Shown here: positions 16,876-25,173 of the stretch, piece after piece
Numbering within the stretch: position 1 is the first letter of the stretch
How the letters are laid out: the number at the start of each line of letters is the position of its first letter
Source: Kaiparowitsia implicata GSE-PSE-MK54-09C
Lineage (GTDB): Bacteria > Cyanobacteriota > Cyanobacteriia > Elainellales > Elainellaceae
Direction: 5' to 3'
DNA length: 48,341 bases
NCBI GenBank assembly: GCA_019359435.1
Contig: JAHHHI010000003.1
Coordinates: forward strand, 1-48,341
Program-made: the position numbers and the translations under genes
The notes under the pieces: model-generated
Databases searched by the model: none
What the model was told of the DNA's origin: nothing
What the model saw: the letters and a program-made list of their open reading frames with translations, nothing else

Positions 16876-19473
16876 TTATAACCAGTCGCCCACCAACACC
16901 AGTCCGGCCCAAAAGTAGGGATGTTGCCAGTTTTTGGGATTATTTAGAATCGTGAGCTGAGCGCGGCGCAGAGCTTCGGATTTAGAGACTGAGTCATTCG
17001 CCAGTTCTTTGTAAAGTTGCGCCATGAGTTCGGCGGTGGCTTCATCGTCAATGCTCCACAGAGAGGCAATGGTGCTGCGGGCACCGGAGCGTACCGCCAT
17101 GCCTGCCAGTCCAAGCGTTGCACGGCGATCGCCCGACGCAGTTTTGCAAGCGCTCAGCACCAACAGGTCAATCGGTTCTCCGCGCATGAGCGTGGTGCGT
17201 TGCAGCAGGTCGCGCAGGCCGTTGATGGTGAGGCGATCGTTCCAAGTGAGCACATAGGTATCGTCCACATTCGAGCTGAACTGCCCGTGGGTTGCCAAGT
17301 GAACAATCGCCGTAGAAGTATCCAGCAGTGCCGCCTGAAACGCCCTAGGCGTAAACGCCTGGTTGACTAACACCTGGGTGGGCAATTGCGACCTAATATC
17401 CGTTAGTTCTGTTTGCACATTGGGCAAGGCGCTAAAGCCCTGCCGTGACTCCGTTAGGCCCGCCGCCAACACCCGCTGGCGTGGAGCAGATCTCGCCTGA
17501 GCCGGCAGCAGCTGCAGCCCTGGCGTTAGCGCCAAGCGGTAGCGCTCTAGCAGATAGCGATCGCCATCGTGCAGCGCCGCCACGGGAATATTCCGCAACG
17601 CCCCATCCAAAAAGAACACCAGCGTTTCTACCGGCGTTTGGGCCAGGTCGGCCATAGCCGGGCGCACCAGCCAGTCATACATCTGCTGCGCGGCAGGCAA
17701 ACTATAGGAAAGGGGGCGGCTGCGGTTGGTCACCACGTCACGAAACAGCTGCGCCTGCTGCGCTAGCTCAGCGCCAGAGACGGGAATGGTGTAGTAGCGC
17801 AGGTCTGACCCCGGCAGGCTGACGATCAGCTCTAGGCGATCGCTCAACACAATCGGGTAAACGATCGCCGCGTTAGCATCCAGCTGATCCGGGGCCACCG
17901 GTTGCGTATCCAAACAGGCTTCGCGGAAGAAGTTTTCTAGCTCGGCCTGCTGCAGCGTTTCGATGGTTTGCCGCGCCCGCTCCAAATTAGCGACAGGGAC
18001 AGCAGCGTTTTCCGGCGACTGCATCAGCAGATTCATGTAGTCGCGATAAATAGGCTCAATGCTATCTTGAAAGGAAAACTGCACCTCAGGATTAAGGGCA
18101 ATCAAGTCAGTGCGAATCGTTTGCAGCACCTCAACCGCATTGCTAAAAGCAGCCGTTGCCCGCGCCAGCAGCGCTGGATCTTGCGTCTCTTGCCACTGCG
18201 CCCGCAGAATGCGACCCAACTGCCAGTGCCAGCGATAGGCCAGGTCAGGTGCGTTTGCGCGGTTGGCCAGCTGAAGCGCCCGTTGGGTTGTGGCGTCGGC
18301 ATCTGCCCAGCGCTGCTGCTGTTCGTAGAGCTGGCCCAAGGTCCCCACCGCAGAAGACTCTGCTCGGCGATCGCCCAACTCAGCCGCCTGCCGAATCGCC
18401 ACGTTTAAGATGTCCTCAATCTCAGCCGCCGTCGGAGCGGTCTCTCCATCCTCCTGCGCTCGCCACTCCAAAAGGCTAATGGCCAGACTGGTGCGCGCCT
18501 CCACCACAGGACGACTAGTGGGTAGCGGTTCCAGCAGGGCGATCGCCTCATCCCACAAAGCACGTGCCGCCACAAAATCTGCAGCGGCCACCTGCAACCG
18601 CAGCGCATTCAGCGCGGCTTGCAGCCGCGTTAGGGGAATGGGCGACTCCATTGCTTGCAGATAATAGCGGATAGCCGTGGGGCGATCGCCTTCGGCTCGG
18701 GCCACATTCCCCAACCGCAAATGAGCCACCGCCAACTCTTCGGCCAGATTCAACCGCTGGGCGATCGCCCGACTCTGGAGCAACACCTGCTGCGCCTGCC
18801 GCAGATTGCCGCTTGCATAAAACGCATCCCCCAAACTGTTGAGGATGGCCGCTGCCAACGGCGATTCCTCTCCCTCTAGCTCTGCCGCCAGCGGCGACAG
18901 CAGACTGACCGCCCGCCGATAAAACCCCAGCACCCGCAGCGCCCGCGCTTGATACACCAACGCCTGAATCTGCCGAGGGCGATTGCCCAGCTGTTCATAC
19001 AGCGCCGCCGCTTGCTGCCACGAGTCGAGCGCCGTCTCGGCCTGCCCCTGGGCAAGCTGCACCGTACCCGCAATCTCCAGCGCACTCGCCAGCACCGCAT
19101 CTCGCCCCGGCAGCGATCGCACGCTGGACTGGTTCAGAATATTAAGGCTGATGGCGATCGCCCGATTCGCCTCCTCCCACTGCCCCAGCTTATAATGCGC
19201 TAGCGCCAGATTGCCCCAAAGCATCCCCTGCGTTAGGCCATCACTCTGGGCTTCGGCCTGCCGCAACGCTTGCTGAAACTGGGCGATCGCCGCCTGATAT
19301 TGCCCGGCCTCATAGTGCGATCGCCCCTGCTGCTCTGGCGAGAGCTGAGCGAGGGTTTGAGGACGCTCTGCCGCGACCGGATGCGACCCAGCCCACCCCG
19401 GCAACCCTACCAGCAGCACCGCGAGCATGCCGATAAATAGGGAAATGATTCGATGCCGCCATTGCCGTGTCAT
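16876..19473 (-). CDS. secreted TPR-CHAT protein (caspase-like protease)
   Basis: The 865-residue protein starts with a signal peptide (basic start, hydrophobic run LFIGMLAVLLVGLPGWAGS), then a set of tetratricopeptide repeats (about residues 45-450, clearest at YEAGQYQAAIAQFQQAL and NLALAHYKLGQWEEA). It ends in a CHAT caspase-like domain (about 560-865). The catalytic pair is present: His729 in HLATHGQF and Cys776 in LSACKTASG, followed by GMAVRSGARSTIASLWSIDD. Such proteins are common in cyanobacteria beside filamentous-haemagglutinin-like genes, and here it lies 159 bp downstream of one on the same strand. It probably processes or regulates that exoprotein. The exact substrate is unknown. 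Confidence 0.88.
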   Translation of the reverse strand: MTRQWRHRIISLFIGMLAVLLVGLPGWAGSHPVAAERPQTLAQLSPEQQGRSHYEAGQYQAAIAQFQQALRQAEAQSDGLTQGMLWGNLALAHYKLGQWEEANRAIAISLNILNQSSVRSLPGRDAVLASALEIAGTVQLAQGQAETALDSWQQAAALYEQLGNRPRQIQALVYQARALRVLGFYRRAVSLLSPLAAELEGEESPLAAAILNSLGDAFYASGNLRQAQQVLLQSRAIAQRLNLAEELAVAHLRLGNVARAEGDRPTAIRYYLQAMESPIPLTRLQAALNALRLQVAAADFVAARALWDEAIALLEPLPTSRPVVEARTSLAISLLEWRAQEDGETAPTAAEIEDILNVAIRQAAELGDRRAESSAVGTLGQLYEQQQRWADADATTQRALQLANRANAPDLAYRWHWQLGRILRAQWQETQDPALLARATAAFSNAVEVLQTIRTDLIALNPEVQFSFQDSIEPIYRDYMNLLMQSPENAAVPVANLERARQTIETLQQAELENFFREACLDTQPVAPDQLDANAAIVYPIVLSDRLELIVSLPGSDLRYYTIPVSGAELAQQAQLFRDVVTNRSRPLSYSLPAAQQMYDWLVRPAMADLAQTPVETLVFFLDGALRNIPVAALHDGDRYLLERYRLALTPGLQLLPAQARSAPRQRVLAAGLTESRQGFSALPNVQTELTDIRSQLPTQVLVNQAFTPRAFQAALLDTSTAIVHLATHGQFSSNVDDTYVLTWNDRLTINGLRDLLQRTTLMRGEPIDLLVLSACKTASGDRRATLGLAGMAVRSGARSTIASLWSIDDEATAELMAQLYKELANDSVSKSEALRRAQLTILNNPKNWQHPYFWAGLVLVGDWL

Positions 19474-19632
19474 TAGGTCTCCTTAATAAACAGGGGTTAG
19501 AAAGAACCCGAGGCAATCGTCAACCTGTCCCCGGTCTCTGCCTCCCTCGCGGGCTCTTTCCCAACCCTCACGTTCCAAATCCGCAAGCTTCAATCCCAAG
19601 CCTCTAACCCTCAGCCCATAACTTTCAGCCCC

Positions 19633-22560
19633 CTAACACGCGACCCCGCGCGCCTGAGCCCGCGCCCAGTGTGGCGACGCAAGGGGCGCTTCTGCCACCA
19701 GCATCACCTCACCCGTTGCTCCCGTGACCCAGCCTTGAGCTTCCACCAGAGCGGGGGAGTCTGAACCGATTGTGGCGGCGAGTTCTCGAATTGGGCGCGC
19801 CGACGAAGCCGCTGTTGGGCTGGGCTCTAGAGAAATCAGACTCGGCTCTAGACTCTCGCCCACCAGGGGATCTGTAGGGTTGGCAGGCACACCGCCTCGC
19901 CCTGTGACCACCAATTCCCCCACGCCGCCCTCAGCAAACCGGCTGCCGCTGCCACAGGCTGCCACCACCTGCTGGGTGGCGTCGATCGCCGTCACGGGCA
20001 GTTCTACTAGCCCATCCACCGGGTCGTCATCAATGGTATCGGTCACCACAAAGCCTTGTGGCCCCTGCGCCGAGCTAGCGCTAATATCGTTGCTGCGATT
20101 GGCACGGAGCGCGTCGGTCGCTTGCCCGGTGCGAATCTGAAAGCCCACCACTTGCCCCGCAAAGATATCGATTTCGCCACCCGCACCGCTCTCAGCAGTA
20201 GCGATGATGTCACCGTTAGACTGCGCCGGGGCGACGACGATGCCCCGAGGATTATTGTCGTAGGCGCGGTTGATGAAAATGCTGCCCCCCGTGGCGCTGC
20301 CCGTGGCAGCGGCAGAAATCAGACTGTTCTCTTCCATGCGCAGCAGTTCCACTCGATCGAGCAGAATAATGCCGCCCGGCCCATCGCCTGCGGTTGCGGT
20401 GATTTGCCCATTCCGCAGCTGAATGATCCCCGCATCCACTGACACGATGCCCGCTTCACCAGCGCTGCTGACGCTGATGCCCGAATCGACGAGTCCCAGA
20501 ATTTGAGTTTCCACAAAGACGCTGCCCGCCAGTTCGCCGTTGAGCGCCGTGGCCGAAATCTGGCTCTGGTCGCGCAGGCTGAGCCGGGGCGTGGTGAGGG
20601 TGATGAGCCCGCCGCTGCCAGTACTGGATTCCAAGACGTTGCTAAAGATGCCGCTAGCGGCGATCGCCCCGTCTTCCGTCGCGTCTAGGTTAATAAATCC
20701 AGCATCGCCTGCGCCAGCGGTGGTGGTTTGCACAGACGACGTTTGCTGAAGCCGCAGCGCCCCGGTCTGTAGATTGATGAACCCGCCATTGCCCACGCCG
20801 CCTAGCTCCACTTCACTCACGATGCGGCTGTTGGTTAGCGTGATGCGCTCTGGCGCAGACACTTGAACAAACCCCGCATTTCCCACCCCGGCTGTAGACG
20901 TATTCAGACTGGAATTGTTGCGGAGACTGAGCGATCGCCCCTCAATCACAATATTGCCTGCGTCACCCTGGCCCAGAGTGCGGCTGTCGAGGCTGGCGCC
21001 ATTGGTGAGGGCGATCGCCCCAGCCTCTAGAATCAGGCTGCCGCCCTGCCCCACGCCCGTTTCGCCAACCTGGCTATAGATCCGAGCATTGTCTAAGCGG
21101 ATATGGTCGGTGGCACTCAGCACCAAATTGCCCGCTTGACCCTGCCCATCAACTGAGGTGTTGAGTGCGGCCCCATTGCTCATCCGCAGGGTTTGAGTCG
21201 ACACCACAATCGTGCCCCCTTCCCCAGAGGCTCCCGCTACCACATCGCTAAAGATCCCGCTGGTGGCCCCCTCCGCATTTCGTCCCGTCAGCAGCACCAA
21301 CTCTGTTGCCAAAATGCCCACATCTCCGCTGCGGCCCGTGCCAAACAGCCCCACGTCGATCTGCCCGCCGTTGGTGATTTGCACCCGCTCTGCCAGAATC
21401 AGCACATCGCCGCCCTGTCCCGTAGCGCCCCGGTTAACCGTGTTAAACACGCCTGCATCGTCGAGTTGCACCGTGCGGCTAGCGTTTAGCACTAGGTCGC
21501 CTGGTGGGGAGGTGGGCGGCGTCGCTTGCCCTGCGGCCACCCCGGCAATTAGCTCACTACCACTGGTGAGCCGAAGGGTGCGCCCCGTCAGGGTGAGGCT
21601 GCCGCTGCCATCTCCGGTGACATCGGCGATCGCCTGATTTGATAACTCAATATCGCCCCGGCGCAGGCCAACGGGAATCCCCAAGCTGCCATCGGGGTTC
21701 AGCGCCACCGTTGCAGTACCAAAAGCCGGGGCGATCGCCGCCAGTTCTATCCGGCCTCCCGGTGCTTGCAGCCTGCCGCCGTCTAGCGCAATGCGGCCCG
21801 CCAACAAGAGCAGGCGATCGCCCGCCGGAACAGCCAACCCCGCCTGCGACTGATTCACGAGTGATCCCGTGCCGCTCAGCTGGCTCATCAGCAGAGCCGA
21901 GGGTTGCACCGTCAGCAGCGATGAGGGCACCGCAAGCACCTCCGTCCCAAAACTGCCCAGGGTGCCAAACTGAATGCCGCTGGCTGTCGTCGCCACCACC
22001 GACCCCGCCACATCCAACTGCGCCCCTGGCCCAAACACAATGCCATTGGGATTGAGCAAAAACAAGGTAGCGGCACCCTCGACCCCCAATGTGCCATTAA
22101 TGACAGAGCCACCCCCTCCCGTGACGCGGGTGATGATCGTATCAACCACATCGGGACGGGCAAAGTAAACCCGCTGCTCTGGCGCAATATTAAAGTCGCT
22201 AAAACTGTGGAATAAGTTGGTGCCGCGCGTAGCCCCGCCGGTAATGCGATCGCCCGTTCCCCCCGGCACCGCTACAGCTTCACTCACCGTTGAGGCTTCT
22301 GTGCCAAGCGTGGCATCGGGGCTAACTTGTGCGAGCGATCGCCCCGCCATCAGCGCACCCAGTGCAAGCACCAGCGTTCCCGACTGCATCAGCCGCCGAG
22401 GCGATATCAGCAGCGCTTTGGGATGTGCAACAGGGGACGAAGCGACTGGGGCGAATCCAGTTCCCGCGCCAGTCAATTTGATAGAGACCCCAGATAGCTC
22501 TAGAACATGATCTAGGGCACCATTTAAGGCAAAACAAACTTGCACAGCAGATGCATTCAT
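19633..22560 (-). CDS. filamentous-haemagglutinin-like exoprotein (TpsA, two-partner secretion)
   Basis: The 975-residue protein is a TpsA-type secreted beta-helix adhesin. A signal-like segment (MQSGTLVLALGALMAGRSLA) precedes the TPS/haemagglutination domain. That domain carries family motifs: TRGTNLFHSFSDFNI, VTGGGGSVINGTL and FLLNPNGIVFGPGAQLD. A long run of Asn/Gly-rich beta-helix repeats follows. The end is Ala/Ser/Pro-rich. The frame opens at a TTG at 22611; ATG 22560 is preferred. The N-terminus before the hydrophobic stretch is unusually long (about 60 residues), possibly an extended signal peptide. No TpsB outer-membrane transporter gene is in the window, so one must be supplied from elsewhere. 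The CHAT-TPR gene follows in the same direction. Confidence 0.87.
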   Translation of the reverse strand: MNASAVQVCFALNGALDHVLELSGVSIKLTGAGTGFAPVASSPVAHPKALLISPRRLMQSGTLVLALGALMAGRSLAQVSPDATLGTEASTVSEAVAVPGGTGDRITGGATRGTNLFHSFSDFNIAPEQRVYFARPDVVDTIITRVTGGGGSVINGTLGVEGAATLFLLNPNGIVFGPGAQLDVAGSVVATTASGIQFGTLGSFGTEVLAVPSSLLTVQPSALLMSQLSGTGSLVNQSQAGLAVPAGDRLLLLAGRIALDGGRLQAPGGRIELAAIAPAFGTATVALNPDGSLGIPVGLRRGDIELSNQAIADVTGDGSGSLTLTGRTLRLTSGSELIAGVAAGQATPPTSPPGDLVLNASRTVQLDDAGVFNTVNRGATGQGGDVLILAERVQITNGGQIDVGLFGTGRSGDVGILATELVLLTGRNAEGATSGIFSDVVAGASGEGGTIVVSTQTLRMSNGAALNTSVDGQGQAGNLVLSATDHIRLDNARIYSQVGETGVGQGGSLILEAGAIALTNGASLDSRTLGQGDAGNIVIEGRSLSLRNNSSLNTSTAGVGNAGFVQVSAPERITLTNSRIVSEVELGGVGNGGFINLQTGALRLQQTSSVQTTTAGAGDAGFINLDATEDGAIAASGIFSNVLESSTGSGGLITLTTPRLSLRDQSQISATALNGELAGSVFVETQILGLVDSGISVSSAGEAGIVSVDAGIIQLRNGQITATAGDGPGGIILLDRVELLRMEENSLISAAATGSATGGSIFINRAYDNNPRGIVVAPAQSNGDIIATAESGAGGEIDIFAGQVVGFQIRTGQATDALRANRSNDISASSAQGPQGFVVTDTIDDDPVDGLVELPVTAIDATQQVVAACGSGSRFAEGGVGELVVTGRGGVPANPTDPLVGESLEPSLISLEPSPTAASSARPIRELAATIGSDSPALVEAQGWVTGATGEVMLVAEAPLASPHWARAQARGVAC

Positions 22561-22707
22561 CAGGTGGCAGTCCAGATACACTCTCCCGTCTTCAGTCAGC
22601 TTCTGCTGCAAACCGCCGGAATTTCATGCAGAATACACAAGGAAATAATGAGGATTGTGTGAACTGTGGGGCAGATACTCCGTGGAATCCCTACCGTGTT
22701 ACCGATA

Positions 22708-23532
22708 ATGTCTATGTCCCTTATGCCTACTCAAACCAATCAGATTCAGCGCCATGTCACTGCCAAGGTCTTCCTGTGGGGGTTTTGGATGCTGTATTTG
22801 GGCTATGTGCTGCTGAGCGAACTGCCGCCGGGAGAGTCGCTACTGCACACCACGCCTGCCACGCTCAAAGAAGCCTTGGATCTGAGTCTCAACTATTGGT
22901 TTGTGCTGCCGCTGCTAGCTCCCCAAGTGGCACCTGTGCTAAACCCAGCGCTAGAGGGCTTGTTTAATCTCGTGCTGGCGTGGGGGCTTTTGATGGTTGG
23001 GTTTGGGGTGGATGGGCGGGGTCAGCGGTGGCCGATGCTGCCGTTTCTGCTAGGCACGGCGTTTCTCACGAATGTGTTCTTTTTGCCCTGGGTGGCGCTG
23101 CGATCGCCCAACCCCACACCGCCCCCGCCGCCCCTCTCTCGACTAGAGCGGCTGAGCGAAAGCCGAGGACTGCCGCTGCTGCTGCTGGCCGTGGCGATCG
23201 CCTCTCTACTCTGGGCCACATTCGGCCGACCAGAGTTTGGAGACTTGGGCGATCGCTGGGCCTCTCTGGTGGCTATTGTGCAGGGCGATCGCCTGTCCTA
23301 TTCCATCTACATTGATATGCTGGTGTTTTGGCTCTTTCAGGGCGCACTGGTGCCCGACGATATGGCCCGCCGCCAGTGGCACAACCCTGCGGCTCTCTGG
23401 CTTGCGCGGTTGCTCCCCTTTATGGGGCTGGTGTGGTATTTGCTGTGGCGTCCGTCCCTGCCTCAATCAGCGGGGAAGCCCCCTGCCGGGGAATCTGCGG
23501 GTGAATCATGCAGTCAGGCCATCCAACCATGA
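22708..23532 (+). CDS. integral membrane protein of unknown function
   Basis: I do not recognise a named family. From ATG 22708 (274 aa; ATGs at 22714 and 22723 are equally possible) the protein shows about six to seven hydrophobic segments, a Pro-rich cytoplasmic-like loop (PTPPPPPLSRLERLSESRG), and WRPSLPQSAG near a polar tail. Similar multi-helix proteins without assigned roles are frequent in cyanobacteria. The stop TGA overlaps the ATG of the PPC-domain gene (ATGA at 23529-23532), which suggests translational coupling. It is divergent from the TpsA gene, with about 100-150 bp between starts. Confidence 0.7.
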   Translation: MSMSLMPTQTNQIQRHVTAKVFLWGFWMLYLGYVLLSELPPGESLLHTTPATLKEALDLSLNYWFVLPLLAPQVAPVLNPALEGLFNLVLAWGLLMVGFGVDGRGQRWPMLPFLLGTAFLTNVFFLPWVALRSPNPTPPPPPLSRLERLSESRGLPLLLLAVAIASLLWATFGRPEFGDLGDRWASLVAIVQGDRLSYSIYIDMLVFWLFQGALVPDDMARRQWHNPAALWLARLLPFMGLVWYLLWRPSLPQSAGKPPAGESAGESCSQAIQP

Positions 23533-23981
23533 CTCAGCGCCCACAGGAAACGACGATTACAGAGACGGGAATCACAGCACTCGGGGCGATCGCCCTGCGC
23601 TTGCACCCCCAGCAAGATCTGAAACGCGAGCTTGATGCGTTCGCGCAACGCCAGCAGCTTTCAGCCGCATGCATCCTCACCTGCGTGGGCAGTTTAACTC
23701 AGGCCCGCTTGCGATTTGCCAACCAAACGCATCCTACCGTTCAAACTGGGCATTTTGAGATTGTGTCCTTAACGGGCGTGATGTCAATTCACGGGTCGCA
23801 CTACCACATGGCGATCGCCGATGCGGCAGGGTGCATCCGTGGCGGACATGTGATGGCTGGCTGCCTGATCTATACCACGGCTGAAATTGTGGTTGGAGTA
23901 TTGCCACAGCTCCAGTTTGGGCGATCGCTCGACCCGGTTTCTGGCTATCGTGAGCTGCATATTGAGCCGCATCCTAAGTAG
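23529..23981 (+). CDS. PPC/DUF296-domain protein
   Basis: The 150-residue product is a single PPC (plant and prokaryote conserved, DUF296) domain. In plants this domain accompanies AT-hook DNA-binding motifs; prokaryotic members are stand-alone and of uncertain role. The family core is clear: LHPQQDLKRELDAFA, ACILTCVGSLTQARLRFAN, IVSLTGVMSIHGSHYHMAIAD and GGHVMAGCLIYTTAEIVVG, where His residues can form a metal site. The upstream gene ends in its start codon (ATGA), favouring ATG 23529 over ATG 23508. Whether it binds DNA cannot be told here; no AT-hook is visible. Confidence 0.88.
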   Translation: MTQRPQETTITETGITALGAIALRLHPQQDLKRELDAFAQRQQLSAACILTCVGSLTQARLRFANQTHPTVQTGHFEIVSLTGVMSIHGSHYHMAIADAAGCIRGGHVMAGCLIYTTAEIVVGVLPQLQFGRSLDPVSGYRELHIEPHPK

Positions 23982-24086
23982 CAGACCAAATTAAAGTCGC
24001 GAACCTGAAATCACGTACGTTCCGATCAGAATACGTCCACCCGTGCTGAACACAGTGGCGTCAACCCGTTAGGTCTTTAGGACACT

Positions 24087-24467
24087 ATGTCTGCAAAACG
24101 CATTCTTGTAATTGATGATGAATCTATTATTTTAGAAGTAATTCAGGCTTGCTTAGACGAACTTACCAGTTGGGACGTGCTCACCGCAGTCTCCGGCACT
24201 GCCGGAGTGGAACTCGCCCAGACCCAGCAACCCGACGCCATCTTGCTGGATATGTCGATGCCAGGGCTCAATGGCTTTCAGGTGATGAGCCTATTGCGGC
24301 AACATCCGGCGACCCAGACGATTCCGGTACTCTTGCTGACGGCTAGGGCTTTGCCCGAGGATCAGGCGCTGTTTGCACCCCTGGATGTCCTAGGGGTCAT
24401 CGTCAAACCGTTCGATCCCTTCTCGTTGATCGAGCAAATTGGGGCTTATCTCGGCTGGCAAGTGTAG
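24087..24467 (+). CDS. single-domain response regulator
   Basis: The 126-residue protein consists of one CheY-like receiver domain with no output domain. It has the acidic pair in VIDDES, the phospho-acceptor Asp55 in LLDMSMPGLNG, and the conserved Lys in VIVKPFDP. An AGGA site precedes the ATG. Stand-alone receivers usually pass phosphate or control partners by contact. It is followed by a paralogous receiver and a hybrid histidine kinase in the same orientation, which form a probable phosphorelay set. Confidence 0.9.
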   Translation: MSAKRILVIDDESIILEVIQACLDELTSWDVLTAVSGTAGVELAQTQQPDAILLDMSMPGLNGFQVMSLLRQHPATQTIPVLLLTARALPEDQALFAPLDVLGVIVKPFDPFSLIEQIGAYLGWQV

Positions 24468-24511
24468 CGCCTACCCGAATGCCGCAGCTCTATAGCTAAA
24501 CAGCCGCTGCC

Positions 24512-24538
24512 GCCGCAACAGCCGCAACAGCCGCAACG
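24512..24538. repeat. three 9-bp tandem repeats between the two receiver genes
   Basis: GCCGCAACA occurs three times in a row (the third differs in its last base) just after a GCCGCTGCC run. It lies in the 163-bp spacer and has no evident function. Confidence 0.8.
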
Positions 24539-24630
24539 GTGTAACAATTTCGACACGCGAGTCTTCAAAGAATCTTCAATTTCGTTCGATAGTCTGAAGA
24601 AGTACCTCAGACTAGTTGCAGCGCTTCATA

Positions 24631-25035
24631 ATGGATGACACACCTCCGAAACGAATCTTGGTGATTGATGATGAAGCCGTAGTCTTAGAAGTGGTGCAAA
24701 GCTGCTTTGAAGACTTAGCTGGGTGGCAGGTGTTCACGGCGAGGTCGGCGATCGCCGGACTCGACTTAATTCGAACCGAACCCCTCGACGCTTTGGTGCT
24801 AGACGCTATGATGCCGACCGTAGATGGCTTAACGCTGCTGCGCCAACTGCGTGCCGATTCAGATTTACCCTCACTGCCCGTGGTATTGCTGACCGCCAGC
24901 ACCGACATCGCCGAATCTGACGAGCTATCGGGGTTGGGCGTGTTGGGGGCGATCGCCAAACCCTTTGACCCCCTTGATCTGATCGACCAAGTGGCCACCT
25001 TCCTCAACTGGCCTCTGTCTCAAACTAGCCTTTAA
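24631..25035 (+). CDS. single-domain response regulator, paralogue of the preceding one
   Basis: The 134-residue protein is another lone receiver domain: VIDDEA acidic pair, Asp58 in VLDAMMPTVDG, and Lys in IAKPFDP. Its first 35 residues parallel the preceding regulator almost position by position (KRILVIDDE..V.LEV.Q.C), indicating tandem duplication followed by divergence. The frame opens at a TTG at 24616, but ATG 24631 fits the domain start. A weak site precedes it. It lies 138 bp before the hybrid kinase gene and may be one of its targets. Confidence 0.88.
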   Translation: MDDTPPKRILVIDDEAVVLEVVQSCFEDLAGWQVFTARSAIAGLDLIRTEPLDALVLDAMMPTVDGLTLLRQLRADSDLPSLPVVLLTASTDIAESDELSGLGVLGAIAKPFDPLDLIDQVATFLNWPLSQTSL

Positions 25036-25173
25036 ATGTTTAGCGCTCACCAGCTAGCGCCCCCGATTTGCTCTCAGCCTGCGACTTCCCTTATAACCCC
25101 ACCCCGCTAAAAGGAAACCTGCACCCAGGGTCACTCCTGATAGTGCAACCTTCGACCGACCGGAGATGACTTT

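Noticed and set aside
24512-24538. GCCGCAACA repeats as a regulatory array
   Set aside because: Only three short units in a small spacer; most likely replication slippage.
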